Assembly: GCF_025452195.1 (NCBI RefSeq) | Contig: NZ_CP104973.1 | Location: forward strand, 1,488,001-1,552,000 | Length of the DNA stretch: 64,000 bases | Origin: Phyllobacterium zundukense | Lineage (GTDB): Bacteria; Pseudomonadota; Alphaproteobacteria; Rhizobiales; Rhizobiaceae | Reading direction: 5' to 3' | Part shown: positions 40,533-48,568 of the stretch, in pieces | Layout of the letters: each line of letters opens with the position of its first letter | Position numbering within the stretch: position 1 is the stretch's first letter | Made by a program: the position numbers and the translations under genes | The notes under the pieces: model-generated | Databases searched by the model: none | What the model was told of the DNA's origin: nothing | Seen by the model: only the letters and a program-made list of their open reading frames with translations

Positions 40533-40562
40533 CCCGGGCTGGAAAATCAGCCCGGGTTTTTT
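40533..40562 (+). terminator. Intrinsic terminator of the aldolase gene
   Basis: Stem CCCGGGCTG (40533-40541) / CAGCCCGGG (40548-40556), 6-base loop, six T. Confidence 0.92.
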
Positions 40563-40684
40563 GCGCACCATTTGCCGGCCGGGATTTATAACGGAAACAT
40601 TTATGCGTGGAAATCCAATGTGTTATTGTAGCATTTATGCATTCAGGCGAATGCAAAAATGGCAAGGGAGGTATTTGCCTGCTA

Positions 40685-41434
40685 ATGAAACCTTCGCCGT
40701 TCCATCCGCTGGTCAGCTGGCTGCTCTACCCTGTCTACGCGTGGCAGGGCACGGGCGTGCGGCGGAAAACAGAGCGTATGTTACCGCCAAGCAACCTGCC
40801 CATAGGTGAGATAGCTGGCAAGGACCCGGCAATCAGGCTGCTCGTGATTGGCGATTCGTCCGCGGCCGGTGTTGGCGTAACCGATGCATGGCAGGGCCTT
40901 TGCGTACGGCTAGCGGTGCATCTGCAGGGGCGGACCGGGCGCAAGATCATCTGGCGCACCGCGGGCTTCAATTCGGCGACGTCCGGCCAATTGCGCGATC
41001 ATGTCGTGCCCAATCTCGAGCGCGGCATGTGGACCCATATCGTGCTGACGACCGGCACCAACGACACCAAGAATTTCCATTCGCTGCCGCGCTTCAAGCG
41101 CGAGTTTGGCGGGCTGCTCTACGCGCTGAAGGCGAAGTGGCCCGAAGCCCATATTGTCTGGTCGAAGGTCATCGATTTTCGCGATGTGCCCGCCATGCCG
41201 CCGCTGCTCGGCCGTATCCTTGAAGCAAGGGCGAGTGCAATCAACAAGCTGGGAGAACGGCTGTGCCGCGAGCGCATGGTGATCCCTGCAATGCGTCTGC
41301 CGATAGAGGGACCGGAAGGCTTTTCCAGTGACGGCTTCCATGCCTCGGCGCTTGGATATGATGCCTGGGCAAAACATCTGGTGCCCTATATTCTCAACCT
41401 GCCAGGCATGGAAAGCGATCCAGCGGATACCTAA
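40685..41434 (+). CDS. SGNH/GDSL-family hydrolase
   Basis: About 249 residues. SGNH blocks: IGDSSAAGVG (nucleophile serine), GTNDTKNF (block III Asn) and DGFHASALGYDAWA (Asp/His dyad). The fold hydrolyses esters or acyl groups. There is a short hydrophobic stretch near the N-terminus (SWLLYPVYAWQG) that may anchor it. ATG 40685 is the best start though GGGAGG lies 14 or more bases upstream; an earlier start at 40607 is unlikely. A 54-residue membrane-protein gene converges on its end. Confidence 0.88.
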   Translation: MKPSPFHPLVSWLLYPVYAWQGTGVRRKTERMLPPSNLPIGEIAGKDPAIRLLVIGDSSAAGVGVTDAWQGLCVRLAVHLQGRTGRKIIWRTAGFNSATSGQLRDHVVPNLERGMWTHIVLTTGTNDTKNFHSLPRFKREFGGLLYALKAKWPEAHIVWSKVIDFRDVPAMPPLLGRILEARASAINKLGERLCRERMVIPAMRLPIEGPEGFSSDGFHASALGYDAWAKHLVPYILNLPGMESDPADT

Positions 41435-41595
41435 TAGCCTGCATGTCCGAGCAGGACGAGCGCGAACATCGCAAGAATGGCACCGGCGGCTATCTTCCAG
41501 AAATCACCGCGTTTTTTCAATCCAGGCCAGCCCAATGGTTTGATGATGTGCAACGCCATCATCAGAATCAGCACCAGCGGCAGGATTTTGGTCAT
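41431..41595 (-). CDS. 54-residue membrane protein with two helices
   Basis: ATG 41595 to TAG 41431-41433. The translated protein has two hydrophobic segments (about residues 4-20, TKILPLVLILMMALHII, and 33-53) joined by a basic turn with KPLGWPGLKKRGDFWK. Its stop overlaps the SGNH hydrolase stop by 3 bases. Similar short proteins are, from recall, conserved in Phyllobacteriaceae and relatives. It is too short for common gene-length cutoffs and easily missed. Function unknown. Confidence 0.72.
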   Translation of the reverse strand: MTKILPLVLILMMALHIIKPLGWPGLKKRGDFWKIAAGAILAMFALVLLGHAGY

Positions 41596-41717
41596 GAAGG
41601 CATTTTACCTGCGCGGATGATCGGTAAGCCGAGCAGTGGTCGATCCATATGCGATTGTCAATTCCACCTTTGACTCTGCGTGGCACATTAGGGATGCTCT
41701 GAGCCGGGAGGATACGC

Positions 41718-43625
41718 ATGACATCGCGATACAAAGAAATCTATCAGGAATGGCAGGCCGACCCGGAGGCATTTTGGGCTCACGCCGCCGTGGCGATCGA
41801 TTGGATACGTCCATGGGAAAAGGTGTTCGACCCGGATGACGGACCCTATGGCCGCTGGTATGCGGGTGCTGAGTGCAACACTTGTTACAACGCCGTTGAT
41901 CGGCATGTGGCGCAGGGGCGCGGCGATCAGCTCGCCCTCATCCACGACAGCGCGGTAACGGGGACCCAGCGCAAGATCACCTATGCGGAGCTTTTGAGCA
42001 ATATCAATGCGCTGGCCACAGTTCTGACAGACAAGGGCGTAAAAAAGGGCGACCGCGTCATCATCTACATGGCCATGGTGCCGGAAGCGGTTGTCGCGAT
42101 GCTTGCCTGCGCACGCATTGGCGCGGTGCATTCGGTGGTCTTTGGTGGCTTCGCCGCGCACGAGCTTGCTACGCGCATCGATGACGCCAAGCCGGTGATG
42201 ATCATCGCAACTTCGTGTGGTCTCGAACCCGGGCGCGTCGTCGCCTATAAGCCTATGCTCGACAAGGCGATCGAACAGGCCAAGCACAAGGTTAGCGCCT
42301 GCCTGATCCTCGTTCGTCCGCAGCAGCCGCACGAGATGGTCGAGGGACGTGATTTCGACTATGCGGAGACGGTTGCCGCTGCGGCAGGGCGTGAAGTGCC
42401 ATGCGCCGCGCTGAAGGCGACGGACCCGCTCTATATCCTCTATACCTCCGGTACGACCGGCCAACCCAAAGGCGTCGTACGCGACAATGGCGGGCATCTC
42501 GTGGCGCTCGCCTGGTCCATGGGTGCGATCTATGACACAAGGCCGGGAGACGTGTTCTGGGCGGCTTCGGACATAGGTTGGGCGGTAGGCCATTCCTACA
42601 TCGCGTATGCGCCGCTGTTCGTCGGGGCAACGAGCATCGTCTATGAGGGCAAGCCAGTTGGAACGCCGGATGCGGGTACCTTCTGGCGCGTTATCTCCGA
42701 GCACAAGGTCAGGGTGCTGTTCACGGCGCCGACGGCGTTTCGGGCCATCAAGAAGGAAGATCCAAAAGGCGAGTTCATCGGCAAGCATGATATCTCGTCG
42801 CTGAAGTACCTGTTCCTTGCAGGGGAGCGCGCCGACACCGACACGATCAAATGGGCGGAGGAAAAACTCGGCGTTCCGGTCATCGATCATTGGTGGCAGA
42901 CAGAGAGCGGTTGGCCGATGGCGGCCAATCCGGCCGGGCTTGGGATGCTGCCGGTCAAATACGGTTCGCCGACAGTGCCGATGCCGGGTTACGACGTGCA
43001 GGTGCTCGACGATGCTGGGCATCCGGTGAAACGCGGCGAACTTGGCAATATCGTCGTCAAGCTGCCATTGCCACCCGCTTGCCTGCCGACGCTGTGGAAT
43101 GCCGACCAGCGTTTTCGCGAGGCTTACACCACAGAATTTCCCGGCTACTACAAGACCGCGGATGCCGGCATCATCGATGAAGAGGGCTATGTCTACATCA
43201 TGAGTCGTACCGACGACATCATCAATGTTGCCGGTCATCGCCTCTCCACCGGCGCGATGGAGGAGGTGCTTTCAAGCCACCCGGACGTCGCCGAATGTGC
43301 TGTGATCGGCATTGCCGATCATTTGAAAGGGCAGGTGCCTTGCGGCTTCATAGTTCTCAAATCCGGTGTAACGCGGGACGAGACCCAGATCGAACAGGAT
43401 TGCGTCGCGTTGATTCGCGAGAAGATCGGTCCGATAGCGGCTTTCAAGACGGCACTGACGACAAAGCGCCTGCCCAAAACGCGCTCCGGCAAGATTTTAC
43501 GGGGAACGATGCAGAAGATTGCCGATCAGGAGCCCTGGAATATGCCAGCCACGATCGATGATCCCGCGATCCTCGATGAGATCAAGTTGGTGCTCAATGC
43601 ACGCGGGATCGGTGTCAAAAATTAA
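41718..43625 (+). CDS. prpE: Propionyl-CoA synthetase
   Basis: A 635-residue AMP-forming acyl-CoA synthetase. Adenylation motif YTSGTTGQPKGVVRD and the C-terminal catalytic lysine in TRSGKILRGTM are present, with ASDIGWAVGHSYI and WWQTESGWP as in the acetyl/propionyl-CoA synthetase group. The N-terminal domain (YQEWQADPEAFWAHAAVAIDW) favours PrpE over Acs. It activates propionate with ATP and CoA. CGGGAGGA precedes ATG 41718. No methylcitrate-cycle gene lies beside it, so propionyl-CoA probably goes to methylmalonyl-CoA elsewhere. Confidence 0.93.
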   Translation: MTSRYKEIYQEWQADPEAFWAHAAVAIDWIRPWEKVFDPDDGPYGRWYAGAECNTCYNAVDRHVAQGRGDQLALIHDSAVTGTQRKITYAELLSNINALATVLTDKGVKKGDRVIIYMAMVPEAVVAMLACARIGAVHSVVFGGFAAHELATRIDDAKPVMIIATSCGLEPGRVVAYKPMLDKAIEQAKHKVSACLILVRPQQPHEMVEGRDFDYAETVAAAAGREVPCAALKATDPLYILYTSGTTGQPKGVVRDNGGHLVALAWSMGAIYDTRPGDVFWAASDIGWAVGHSYIAYAPLFVGATSIVYEGKPVGTPDAGTFWRVISEHKVRVLFTAPTAFRAIKKEDPKGEFIGKHDISSLKYLFLAGERADTDTIKWAEEKLGVPVIDHWWQTESGWPMAANPAGLGMLPVKYGSPTVPMPGYDVQVLDDAGHPVKRGELGNIVVKLPLPPACLPTLWNADQRFREAYTTEFPGYYKTADAGIIDEEGYVYIMSRTDDIINVAGHRLSTGAMEEVLSSHPDVAECAVIGIADHLKGQVPCGFIVLKSGVTRDETQIEQDCVALIREKIGPIAAFKTALTTKRLPKTRSGKILRGTMQKIADQEPWNMPATIDDPAILDEIKLVLNARGIGVKN

Positions 43626-43641
43626 TCCGCGCTCATGACAT

Positions 43642-43668
43642 CCTCCTGACAGCAGGTTGTCAGGAGGG
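43642..43668. promoter_or_regulatory. CCTCCTGACA hairpin between prpE and the DUF1127 gene
   Basis: Perfect 10-bp inverted repeat 43642-43651 / 43659-43668 with 7-base loop, 17 bases after the prpE stop and about 40 before the DUF1127 start. No T-run. Could be a weak terminator or an operator. Confidence 0.45.
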
Positions 43669-43708
43669 GTGTGAGATAGTGTCTCTGTAGTCAAAAGGAG
43701 ACAGGGAT

Positions 43709-44008
43709 ATGACTTACGTTGATTTTGGCATTGCCCGCACAGTAAGGCGTCTGCTTTCGGATTTCACAGCGTATCGTGAAGAACTGCGTACGGAGCGTCA
43801 TATCAGTACGCTTCCCGAGCATATCCTGAAGGATATTGGCTGGCCGGATGCCTACGCCGAACGCCTCGCACGTCGAGGCTCCATGGAAGAAAAGGAGGCT
43901 GGCACGGAAGGTGCCAGCTCCGACCTCGCTCCATGGCAGCTTGGATGGCCGAAGGCTCGCCAGCCGAGAAAAGTCAGCAAATCGGGTTATTTCGGACTAG
44001 AATGCTGA
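43709..44008 (+). CDS. DUF1127-domain small protein
   Basis: A 99-residue protein. The DUF1127 core (about residues 15-60) reads RTERHISTLPEHILKDIGWPDAYAERL; the family consensus LxxLdDrxLkDIGl is recognisable. Short DUF1127 proteins bind RNA or regulators in Agrobacterium and help adaptation to phosphate limitation and growth phase. The extension after residue 60 is longer than in the smallest members. GGAGACAG precedes ATG 43709. Confidence 0.85.
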   Translation: MTYVDFGIARTVRRLLSDFTAYREELRTERHISTLPEHILKDIGWPDAYAERLARRGSMEEKEAGTEGASSDLAPWQLGWPKARQPRKVSKSGYFGLEC

Positions 44009-44037
44009 GATAATCGGCAAGAATGGGAGCGAAAGAT

Positions 44038-44637
44038 ATGGAGCAGAAAAAGACGATCGGGTTTGTTTTCGTCGATAAATTCGCCGATTGGGAATTCGGA
44101 TTGCTTTCAGGATCGGCGGTCGACTGGTTTGGTGCTCGTACCGTAGCGCTGTCGCCGTCGACCGGTCCGGTCAAATCCATTGGCGGCCTCAGACTGATGC
44201 CGGACCGGGGCGTCGCGCCCGAAGAAAATGCCGACCTCGATGCGGTTGCAGTCATCGGCGCGGAGACCTGGCCGAGCGAGGATGCTCCTGACATTGCGCC
44301 TTTATTGAGCGCCACATTGGCACGCGGCGGTATCGTTGGCGGCATTTGCGGCGGGACGTTGGCTTTGGCTCGCGCCGGGCTTTTTGAAGGGCGAAAACAT
44401 ACGAGCAATGGCGCCGGCTGGATCCAGTCAAAGATCGACGACTACCCGGGATCTTCACTTTACCAGGACGTTCCCTATGCTGTGAGGGATGCACACATTG
44501 TCAGTGCCGCAGGATCTGCACCAGGCACATTCGCGACCGATTTTCTCGAAGCCCTTTACCCTGAAAAGGCCGGGCAGGTTGCGGAGATGCGGGAGTTCAT
44601 CGCCAGAGAGTTCAGGAACGACAATGCGCAGGGCTGA
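44038..44637 (+). CDS. DJ-1/PfpI-family protein
   Basis: A 199-residue flavodoxin-like protein of the type 1 glutamine amidotransferase-like fold. The reactive nucleophile-elbow cysteine is Cys104 in GGICGGTLALARAGL. ATG 44038 has GGGAG nine bases upstream and is preferred over ATG 44023. It overlaps the following WYL-type regulator gene by 14 bases, so the two form one unit, the regulator perhaps controlling this enzyme. Possible roles: glyoxalase/deglycase-like or chaperone; not decidable here. Confidence 0.88.
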   Translation: MEQKKTIGFVFVDKFADWEFGLLSGSAVDWFGARTVALSPSTGPVKSIGGLRLMPDRGVAPEENADLDAVAVIGAETWPSEDAPDIAPLLSATLARGGIVGGICGGTLALARAGLFEGRKHTSNGAGWIQSKIDDYPGSSLYQDVPYAVRDAHIVSAAGSAPGTFATDFLEALYPEKAGQVAEMREFIAREFRNDNAQG

Positions 44638-45334
44638 CCGCCTTTTCCAAATTGTGCAGAAGCTGCGTGGCGGGCGCCTGGTAACCGCGCGTCAGCTTGC
44701 CGAAAAGCTCGAGGTTTCCGAGCGCACGATCTATCGTGACATCGCTGACCTGCAATCAACCGGCGTGCCGATTGATGGCGAGGCCGGTGTCGGTTACATC
44801 CTGCGCGAGGGTTTCGATCTGCCGCCACTGATGTTCACGCGCGATGAAGTTGTGGCGCTTGTCGCCGGTGCGCGGCTGATTACGGCTTGGGGCGGTGCAT
44901 CCATGGCCCGCGCTGCGGAAGAAGCCATCATCAAGATAGGCGCCGTTCTGCCCAAAGAAGAGCGCCCGCGCATTACGAATACCCATGTTCACTCGACCAG
45001 CTATAACATCAGTGACAACGACCGGGCACTCATCGATCTTGCGGAAAACGCCGCGGAACAGTGCCGCATTCTGTCAATCACTTACACTGATCTCGACGGT
45101 AACGAGAGTGCCCGTGACATCCGGCCACTCGGTTTGTGGTTCTGGGGCAAAGTGTGGACACTGATCAGCTGGTGCGAGTTGCGCAATGATTTTCGCACGT
45201 TCCGCATTGACCGGATCGCCAAGGTCGAGAAAATCGACCGGATTTTCCGCCAGGAGCGCGGCAAGACTCTGGCGGACTTCTACCGCCGTGTGGAGCTGAG
45301 CGAAACACCGGATCACAAGGCTCGTGCGTCATAA
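44624..45334 (+). CDS. YafY-type regulator with HTH and WYL domains
   Basis: A 236-residue regulator. N-terminal HTH_11 domain (residues 1-60: RRADRLFQIVQKLRGGRLVT, then SERTIYRDIADL) and C-terminal WYL-type sensor (about 130-215; ITYTDLDGNESARDIRPLGL, GKVWTLISWCELRNDFRTFR). ATG 44624 overlaps the DJ-1 gene; a reading from 44489 is rejected. WYL regulators usually sense ligands, often nucleotides, linked to stress. A strong two-way terminator follows. Confidence 0.9.
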   Translation: MRRADRLFQIVQKLRGGRLVTARQLAEKLEVSERTIYRDIADLQSTGVPIDGEAGVGYILREGFDLPPLMFTRDEVVALVAGARLITAWGGASMARAAEEAIIKIGAVLPKEERPRITNTHVHSTSYNISDNDRALIDLAENAAEQCRILSITYTDLDGNESARDIRPLGLWFWGKVWTLISWCELRNDFRTFRIDRIAKVEKIDRIFRQERGKTLADFYRRVELSETPDHKARAS

Positions 45335-45361
45335 AAAAGCCCGGCATCGCCGGGCTTTTTT
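45333..45361. terminator. Two-way terminator between the WYL regulator and trcR
   Basis: Perfect 13-bp stem AAAAAAGCCCGGC (45333-45345) / mirror at 45349-45361, 3-base loop; T-runs on both strands. Confidence 0.92.
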
Positions 45362-45382
45362 CAATGGTTTGTCTTGCGAAGT

Positions 45383-46078
45383 CTATTCTTCGTCGTCGGT
45401 TTCCTGGTGGCCCTTGAGCGAAGACAGCTTGGCAAATACCTTGTCGGCGTCGAGCTCCTGATCCTCTTCGCGGACCGTTGGCTGAATGTCGAGATTTTCG
45501 GTTGCCGATGCGGGGAGCAGCGTATCGCCGCCTTCGCCTGGCTGCGGTACCGGCCGGCCGCGGGATGAGCGCTCCACCTCGATGTCCAGATCGATCTGCG
45601 AGGACAGGCCGAGGGTGACCGGATCCATCGGCTGAAGGTTATTCGAATTCCAGTGCGTACGATTGCGGATCTGTTCGATGGTCGATTTCGTCGTGCCGAT
45701 CAGCCGCGAAATCTGCGCGTCCTTCAATTCCGGGTGGTTGCGAACCAGCCAGAGAATGGCATTCGGGCGATCCTGGCGCTTCGATAGCGGTGTATAGCGC
45801 GGACCCTTGCGCTTGGTTTCCGGAACACGAACCTTCGGCTCCAGAATCTTCAGCTTGTAGTTGGTATCAGCCTCGCCCTTGGCAATTTCCTCGCGCGACA
45901 ACTGGCCGGTAATCAACGGATCAAGGCCCTTGATGCCCTGGGCGGATTCGCCATCGGCAATCGCCTTCACTTCGAGCGGATGCAGCTTGCAGAATGCAGC
46001 GATCTGATCGAAGGACAGCGCAGTATTGTCGACAAGCCAGACGGCCGTTGCCTTTGGCATTAGAAGCTGGGTGGCCAT
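45383..46078 (-). CDS. trcR: Cell-cycle transcriptional regulator TrcR (DUF1013)
   Basis: A 231-residue protein covering the whole DUF1013 family: MATQLLMPKATAVWLVDNTA, an HTH-like middle (DAQISRLIGTTKSTIEQIRNRTHWN) and an acidic C-terminus (GHQETDDEE). Caulobacter TrcR binds RNA polymerase and controls cell-cycle genes; the family is confined to alphaproteobacteria and essential in some. ATG 46078 is used; a reading from 46135 is not supported. It is convergent with the WYL regulator and divergent from the phytase-like gene. Confidence 0.92.
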   Translation of the reverse strand: MATQLLMPKATAVWLVDNTALSFDQIAAFCKLHPLEVKAIADGESAQGIKGLDPLITGQLSREEIAKGEADTNYKLKILEPKVRVPETKRKGPRYTPLSKRQDRPNAILWLVRNHPELKDAQISRLIGTTKSTIEQIRNRTHWNSNNLQPMDPVTLGLSSQIDLDIEVERSSRGRPVPQPGEGGDTLLPASATENLDIQPTVREEDQELDADKVFAKLSSLKGHQETDDEE

Positions 46079-46229
46079 AGATATAGTCCTCTCGTTCGTC
46101 CGCTCCGGGGGCGCGGGACGTGGGTTCAACCACAATTTCCGGGAATTCGGCGCCTATATAGCGTTATTTTGTTCGATGAGCAAGAATCGGTTTCGAATAC
46201 AACCGAGTACAACTGGGCGTTTCATCAAA

Positions 46230-46247
46230 CTGTCATGAAATTGTCAT
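46230..46247 (+). promoter_or_regulatory. Pho box upstream of the phytase-like esterase
   Basis: CTGTCATGAAATTGTCAT: two 7-base direct repeats (CTGTCAT, TTGTCAT) 11 bases apart. This is close to the PhoB consensus (CTGTCATAWAWCTGTCAY). It ends 59 bases before ATG 46307, so PhoB probably activates the gene when phosphate is scarce. Confidence 0.85.
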
Positions 46248-46306
46248 TCCATTGCAATGCGGCTAGGCGAACGATCCTCCAACAATAACAGGAGGTTTCC
46301 CCGAAC

Positions 46307-48505
46307 ATGTCGCGCAAATCGCTCTATCTTGGTCTCTGGACTGCCCTGGCAGCGTCCGTTGCCATTCCCGCCGCCGCTGAACCGGTTTTCAACCGTATTG
46401 CGAGTTTCCCTGTCGCCGACAATCTGCCGAAAGACGCAGACAAGTCGAAGCCGACATCGTCGGAAATCATCACTGCATCGGAAGACGGCAAGACGCTCAT
46501 TTATTCCGACAGCCCCTATGGTGCCATCGGCTTCGTTGACATCACTGATCCGGCCAAGCCGCAGGCGGGCGGGATCATCAAGGTCGATGGCGAGCCAACA
46601 TCGGTTGCGACCGTTGGCGGAAATGTTCTGGCCGCTGTCAATACGTCCGAAAGCAAAGCCAAACCTTCAGGACGGCTCGACGTCATTGATATTGCCACAC
46701 GCAAGGTCAACGCGACTTGCGACCTCGGCGGACAGCCGGATTCGGTTGCGATCTCCCCCGACAAGACTTTTGCCGCCGTCGTCATCGAGAATGAGCGCGA
46801 CGAGGAATTGAACGATGGCGCAATACCGCAGATGCCCTCGGGCAACCTCAAGATATTCTCTTTGAAAGACGGCGCTCCGGATTGCGCAACCATGAAAACG
46901 GTGGACTTGACCGGTCTTTCGGAGATTGCACCAACGGACGCGGAACCGGAATTCGTTTCGATCAACAGTCAGAATCAGATTGCGGTGACCCTGCAGGAGA
47001 ACAATCATATCGCTGTTGTCGATGCGGCGACCGGCAAGATCGTCAGCCAATTCTCCGCAGGTACCGTCGATCTGGACAAGATCGATGTGAAGAATGACGG
47101 AGCTTTCAAGTTCGACGGCAGCATGAAAGGTGTGCTGCGCGAGCCTGACACCGTCAAGTGGCTCGATAACGATCGCTTCGTTGTCGCCAATGAAGGCGAC
47201 TACAAGGGTGGTTCGCGCAGTTTCACCATCTTCACGAAGGACGGCAAGGTAGCCTACGAGTCCGGCCCTTCGCTCGAATACAAGATCGCGGAAGCTGGAC
47301 ATTATCCGGACAAGCGCAACAAAAAGGGTGTTGAGCTCGAAGGAGCCGAATTCGCCAAGTTTGGCGATACGCCATATCTCTTCGTTGCCAGCGAACGCGC
47401 ATCCATGGTCGGCGTTTACAAGGACACGGGTGCTGATCCGGAATTCGTTCAACTTCTGCCCTCGGGCATTGGGCCGGAAGGCGTTCTTGCGATCCCGTCG
47501 CGCAATCTTCTGATTACGGCGAATGAATCGGACCTCGTCGAAGATGGCGGTGCCCGGTCGCATGTCATGATCTACGAGCTCAAGGATCAGACTCCCAATT
47601 ATCCGCTCATCGTCTCTTCAACAAAAGATGATGGAACGCCTGTCGGCTGGGGCGCGCTATCTGGTCTCGTCGGTGACCTGAAGGAATCCGGCAAGCTCTA
47701 TGCCGTTTCGGATTCGATTTATTATTCCGCACCGACGATCTATACGATCGATGCCAAGCAGACGCCGGCAAAAATCACCAACGCACTAGTGGTCAAACGC
47801 GCCGGCCAGGCAGCCCAGAAGCTCGATCTTGAAGGTCTCACCACCGATGGCGACGGCGGTTTCTGGCTTGCCAACGAGGGCGATCAGGCGAAGCTTGTCC
47901 CGCATGCGATCCTCAATGTGAACGACAAGGGCGAAATCAAGAAAGAAATCGCGCTGCCGGACGACCTGCTGCCAAACCAGATACGCTACGGTCTCGAAGG
48001 CATCACCCGTGTTGGCGAAGGCGATGACGCTGTGCTCTGGATGCCGATCCAGCGCGAATGGAAGGACGACGAGAAGGGTTTCGTCAAGCTCCTGCGCTAC
48101 GATATCAAGAAGAAGGAGTGGAGCGCGGTTGCCTATCCGCTCGACAAGACCGAAAAGGGCTGGGTAGGACTGTCCGAAATCACTGCCCATGATGGTCAGC
48201 TTTACATCATCGAACGCGACAATCAGGTCGGTGCAAATGCCGTCAACAAGCGCTTGTACCGCGTGGCGCTTGATGGGCTGAAGCCTGCCAAGATCGGCGA
48301 AAAGCTTCCAGTAGTCGAGAAGACGCTGGCGCATGACTTCATGGGTGATCTGAAGGCCAGCAATGGTTATGTCGCGGAGAAGCTAGAAGGCTTTACCGTC
48401 GACTCCGAGGGTAATGGTTATGCGGTGACCGACAATGATGGTGTCGACGGTTCGTCCGGCGAAACCATGTTCTTCAATATCGGTAAGGTTCAGGCAACAA
48501 ACTGA
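46307..48505 (+). CDS. Secreted esterase-like protein of the phytase family
   Basis: A 732-residue exported protein. Sec signal peptide at about residues 1-24 (ALAASVAIPAAAE). The first 330 residues read as a beta-propeller repeat region (GEPTSVATVGGNVLAAVNTSE; GQPDSVAISPDKTFAAVV); the C-terminal half is the esterase-like phytase domain (LEGLTTDGDGGFWLANEGDQ; YGLEGITRVGEGDDAVLW; KLEGFTVDSEGNGYAVTDNDG). AGGAGG precedes ATG 46307. The Pho box at 46230 fits a role in releasing phosphate from organic phosphates. Activity is inferred; a terminator follows the stop. Confidence 0.9.
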   Translation: MSRKSLYLGLWTALAASVAIPAAAEPVFNRIASFPVADNLPKDADKSKPTSSEIITASEDGKTLIYSDSPYGAIGFVDITDPAKPQAGGIIKVDGEPTSVATVGGNVLAAVNTSESKAKPSGRLDVIDIATRKVNATCDLGGQPDSVAISPDKTFAAVVIENERDEELNDGAIPQMPSGNLKIFSLKDGAPDCATMKTVDLTGLSEIAPTDAEPEFVSINSQNQIAVTLQENNHIAVVDAATGKIVSQFSAGTVDLDKIDVKNDGAFKFDGSMKGVLREPDTVKWLDNDRFVVANEGDYKGGSRSFTIFTKDGKVAYESGPSLEYKIAEAGHYPDKRNKKGVELEGAEFAKFGDTPYLFVASERASMVGVYKDTGADPEFVQLLPSGIGPEGVLAIPSRNLLITANESDLVEDGGARSHVMIYELKDQTPNYPLIVSSTKDDGTPVGWGALSGLVGDLKESGKLYAVSDSIYYSAPTIYTIDAKQTPAKITNALVVKRAGQAAQKLDLEGLTTDGDGGFWLANEGDQAKLVPHAILNVNDKGEIKKEIALPDDLLPNQIRYGLEGITRVGEGDDAVLWMPIQREWKDDEKGFVKLLRYDIKKKEWSAVAYPLDKTEKGWVGLSEITAHDGQLYIIERDNQVGANAVNKRLYRVALDGLKPAKIGEKLPVVEKTLAHDFMGDLKASNGYVAEKLEGFTVDSEGNGYAVTDNDGVDGSSGETMFFNIGKVQATN

Positions 48506-48526
48506 GCCGGTCTTACTGAGTTTTCG

Positions 48527-48565
48527 CGTCCATCCTCCCGAACAGGAGGGTGGACGTCTTCTTTT
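48527..48565 (+). terminator. Terminator after the phytase-like gene
   Basis: 11-bp stem with one G-T pair (48528-48538 / 48545-48555) followed by TCTTCTTTTT. It also faces the convergent quinone oxidoreductase gene. Confidence 0.75.
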
Positions 48566-48568
48566 TAG

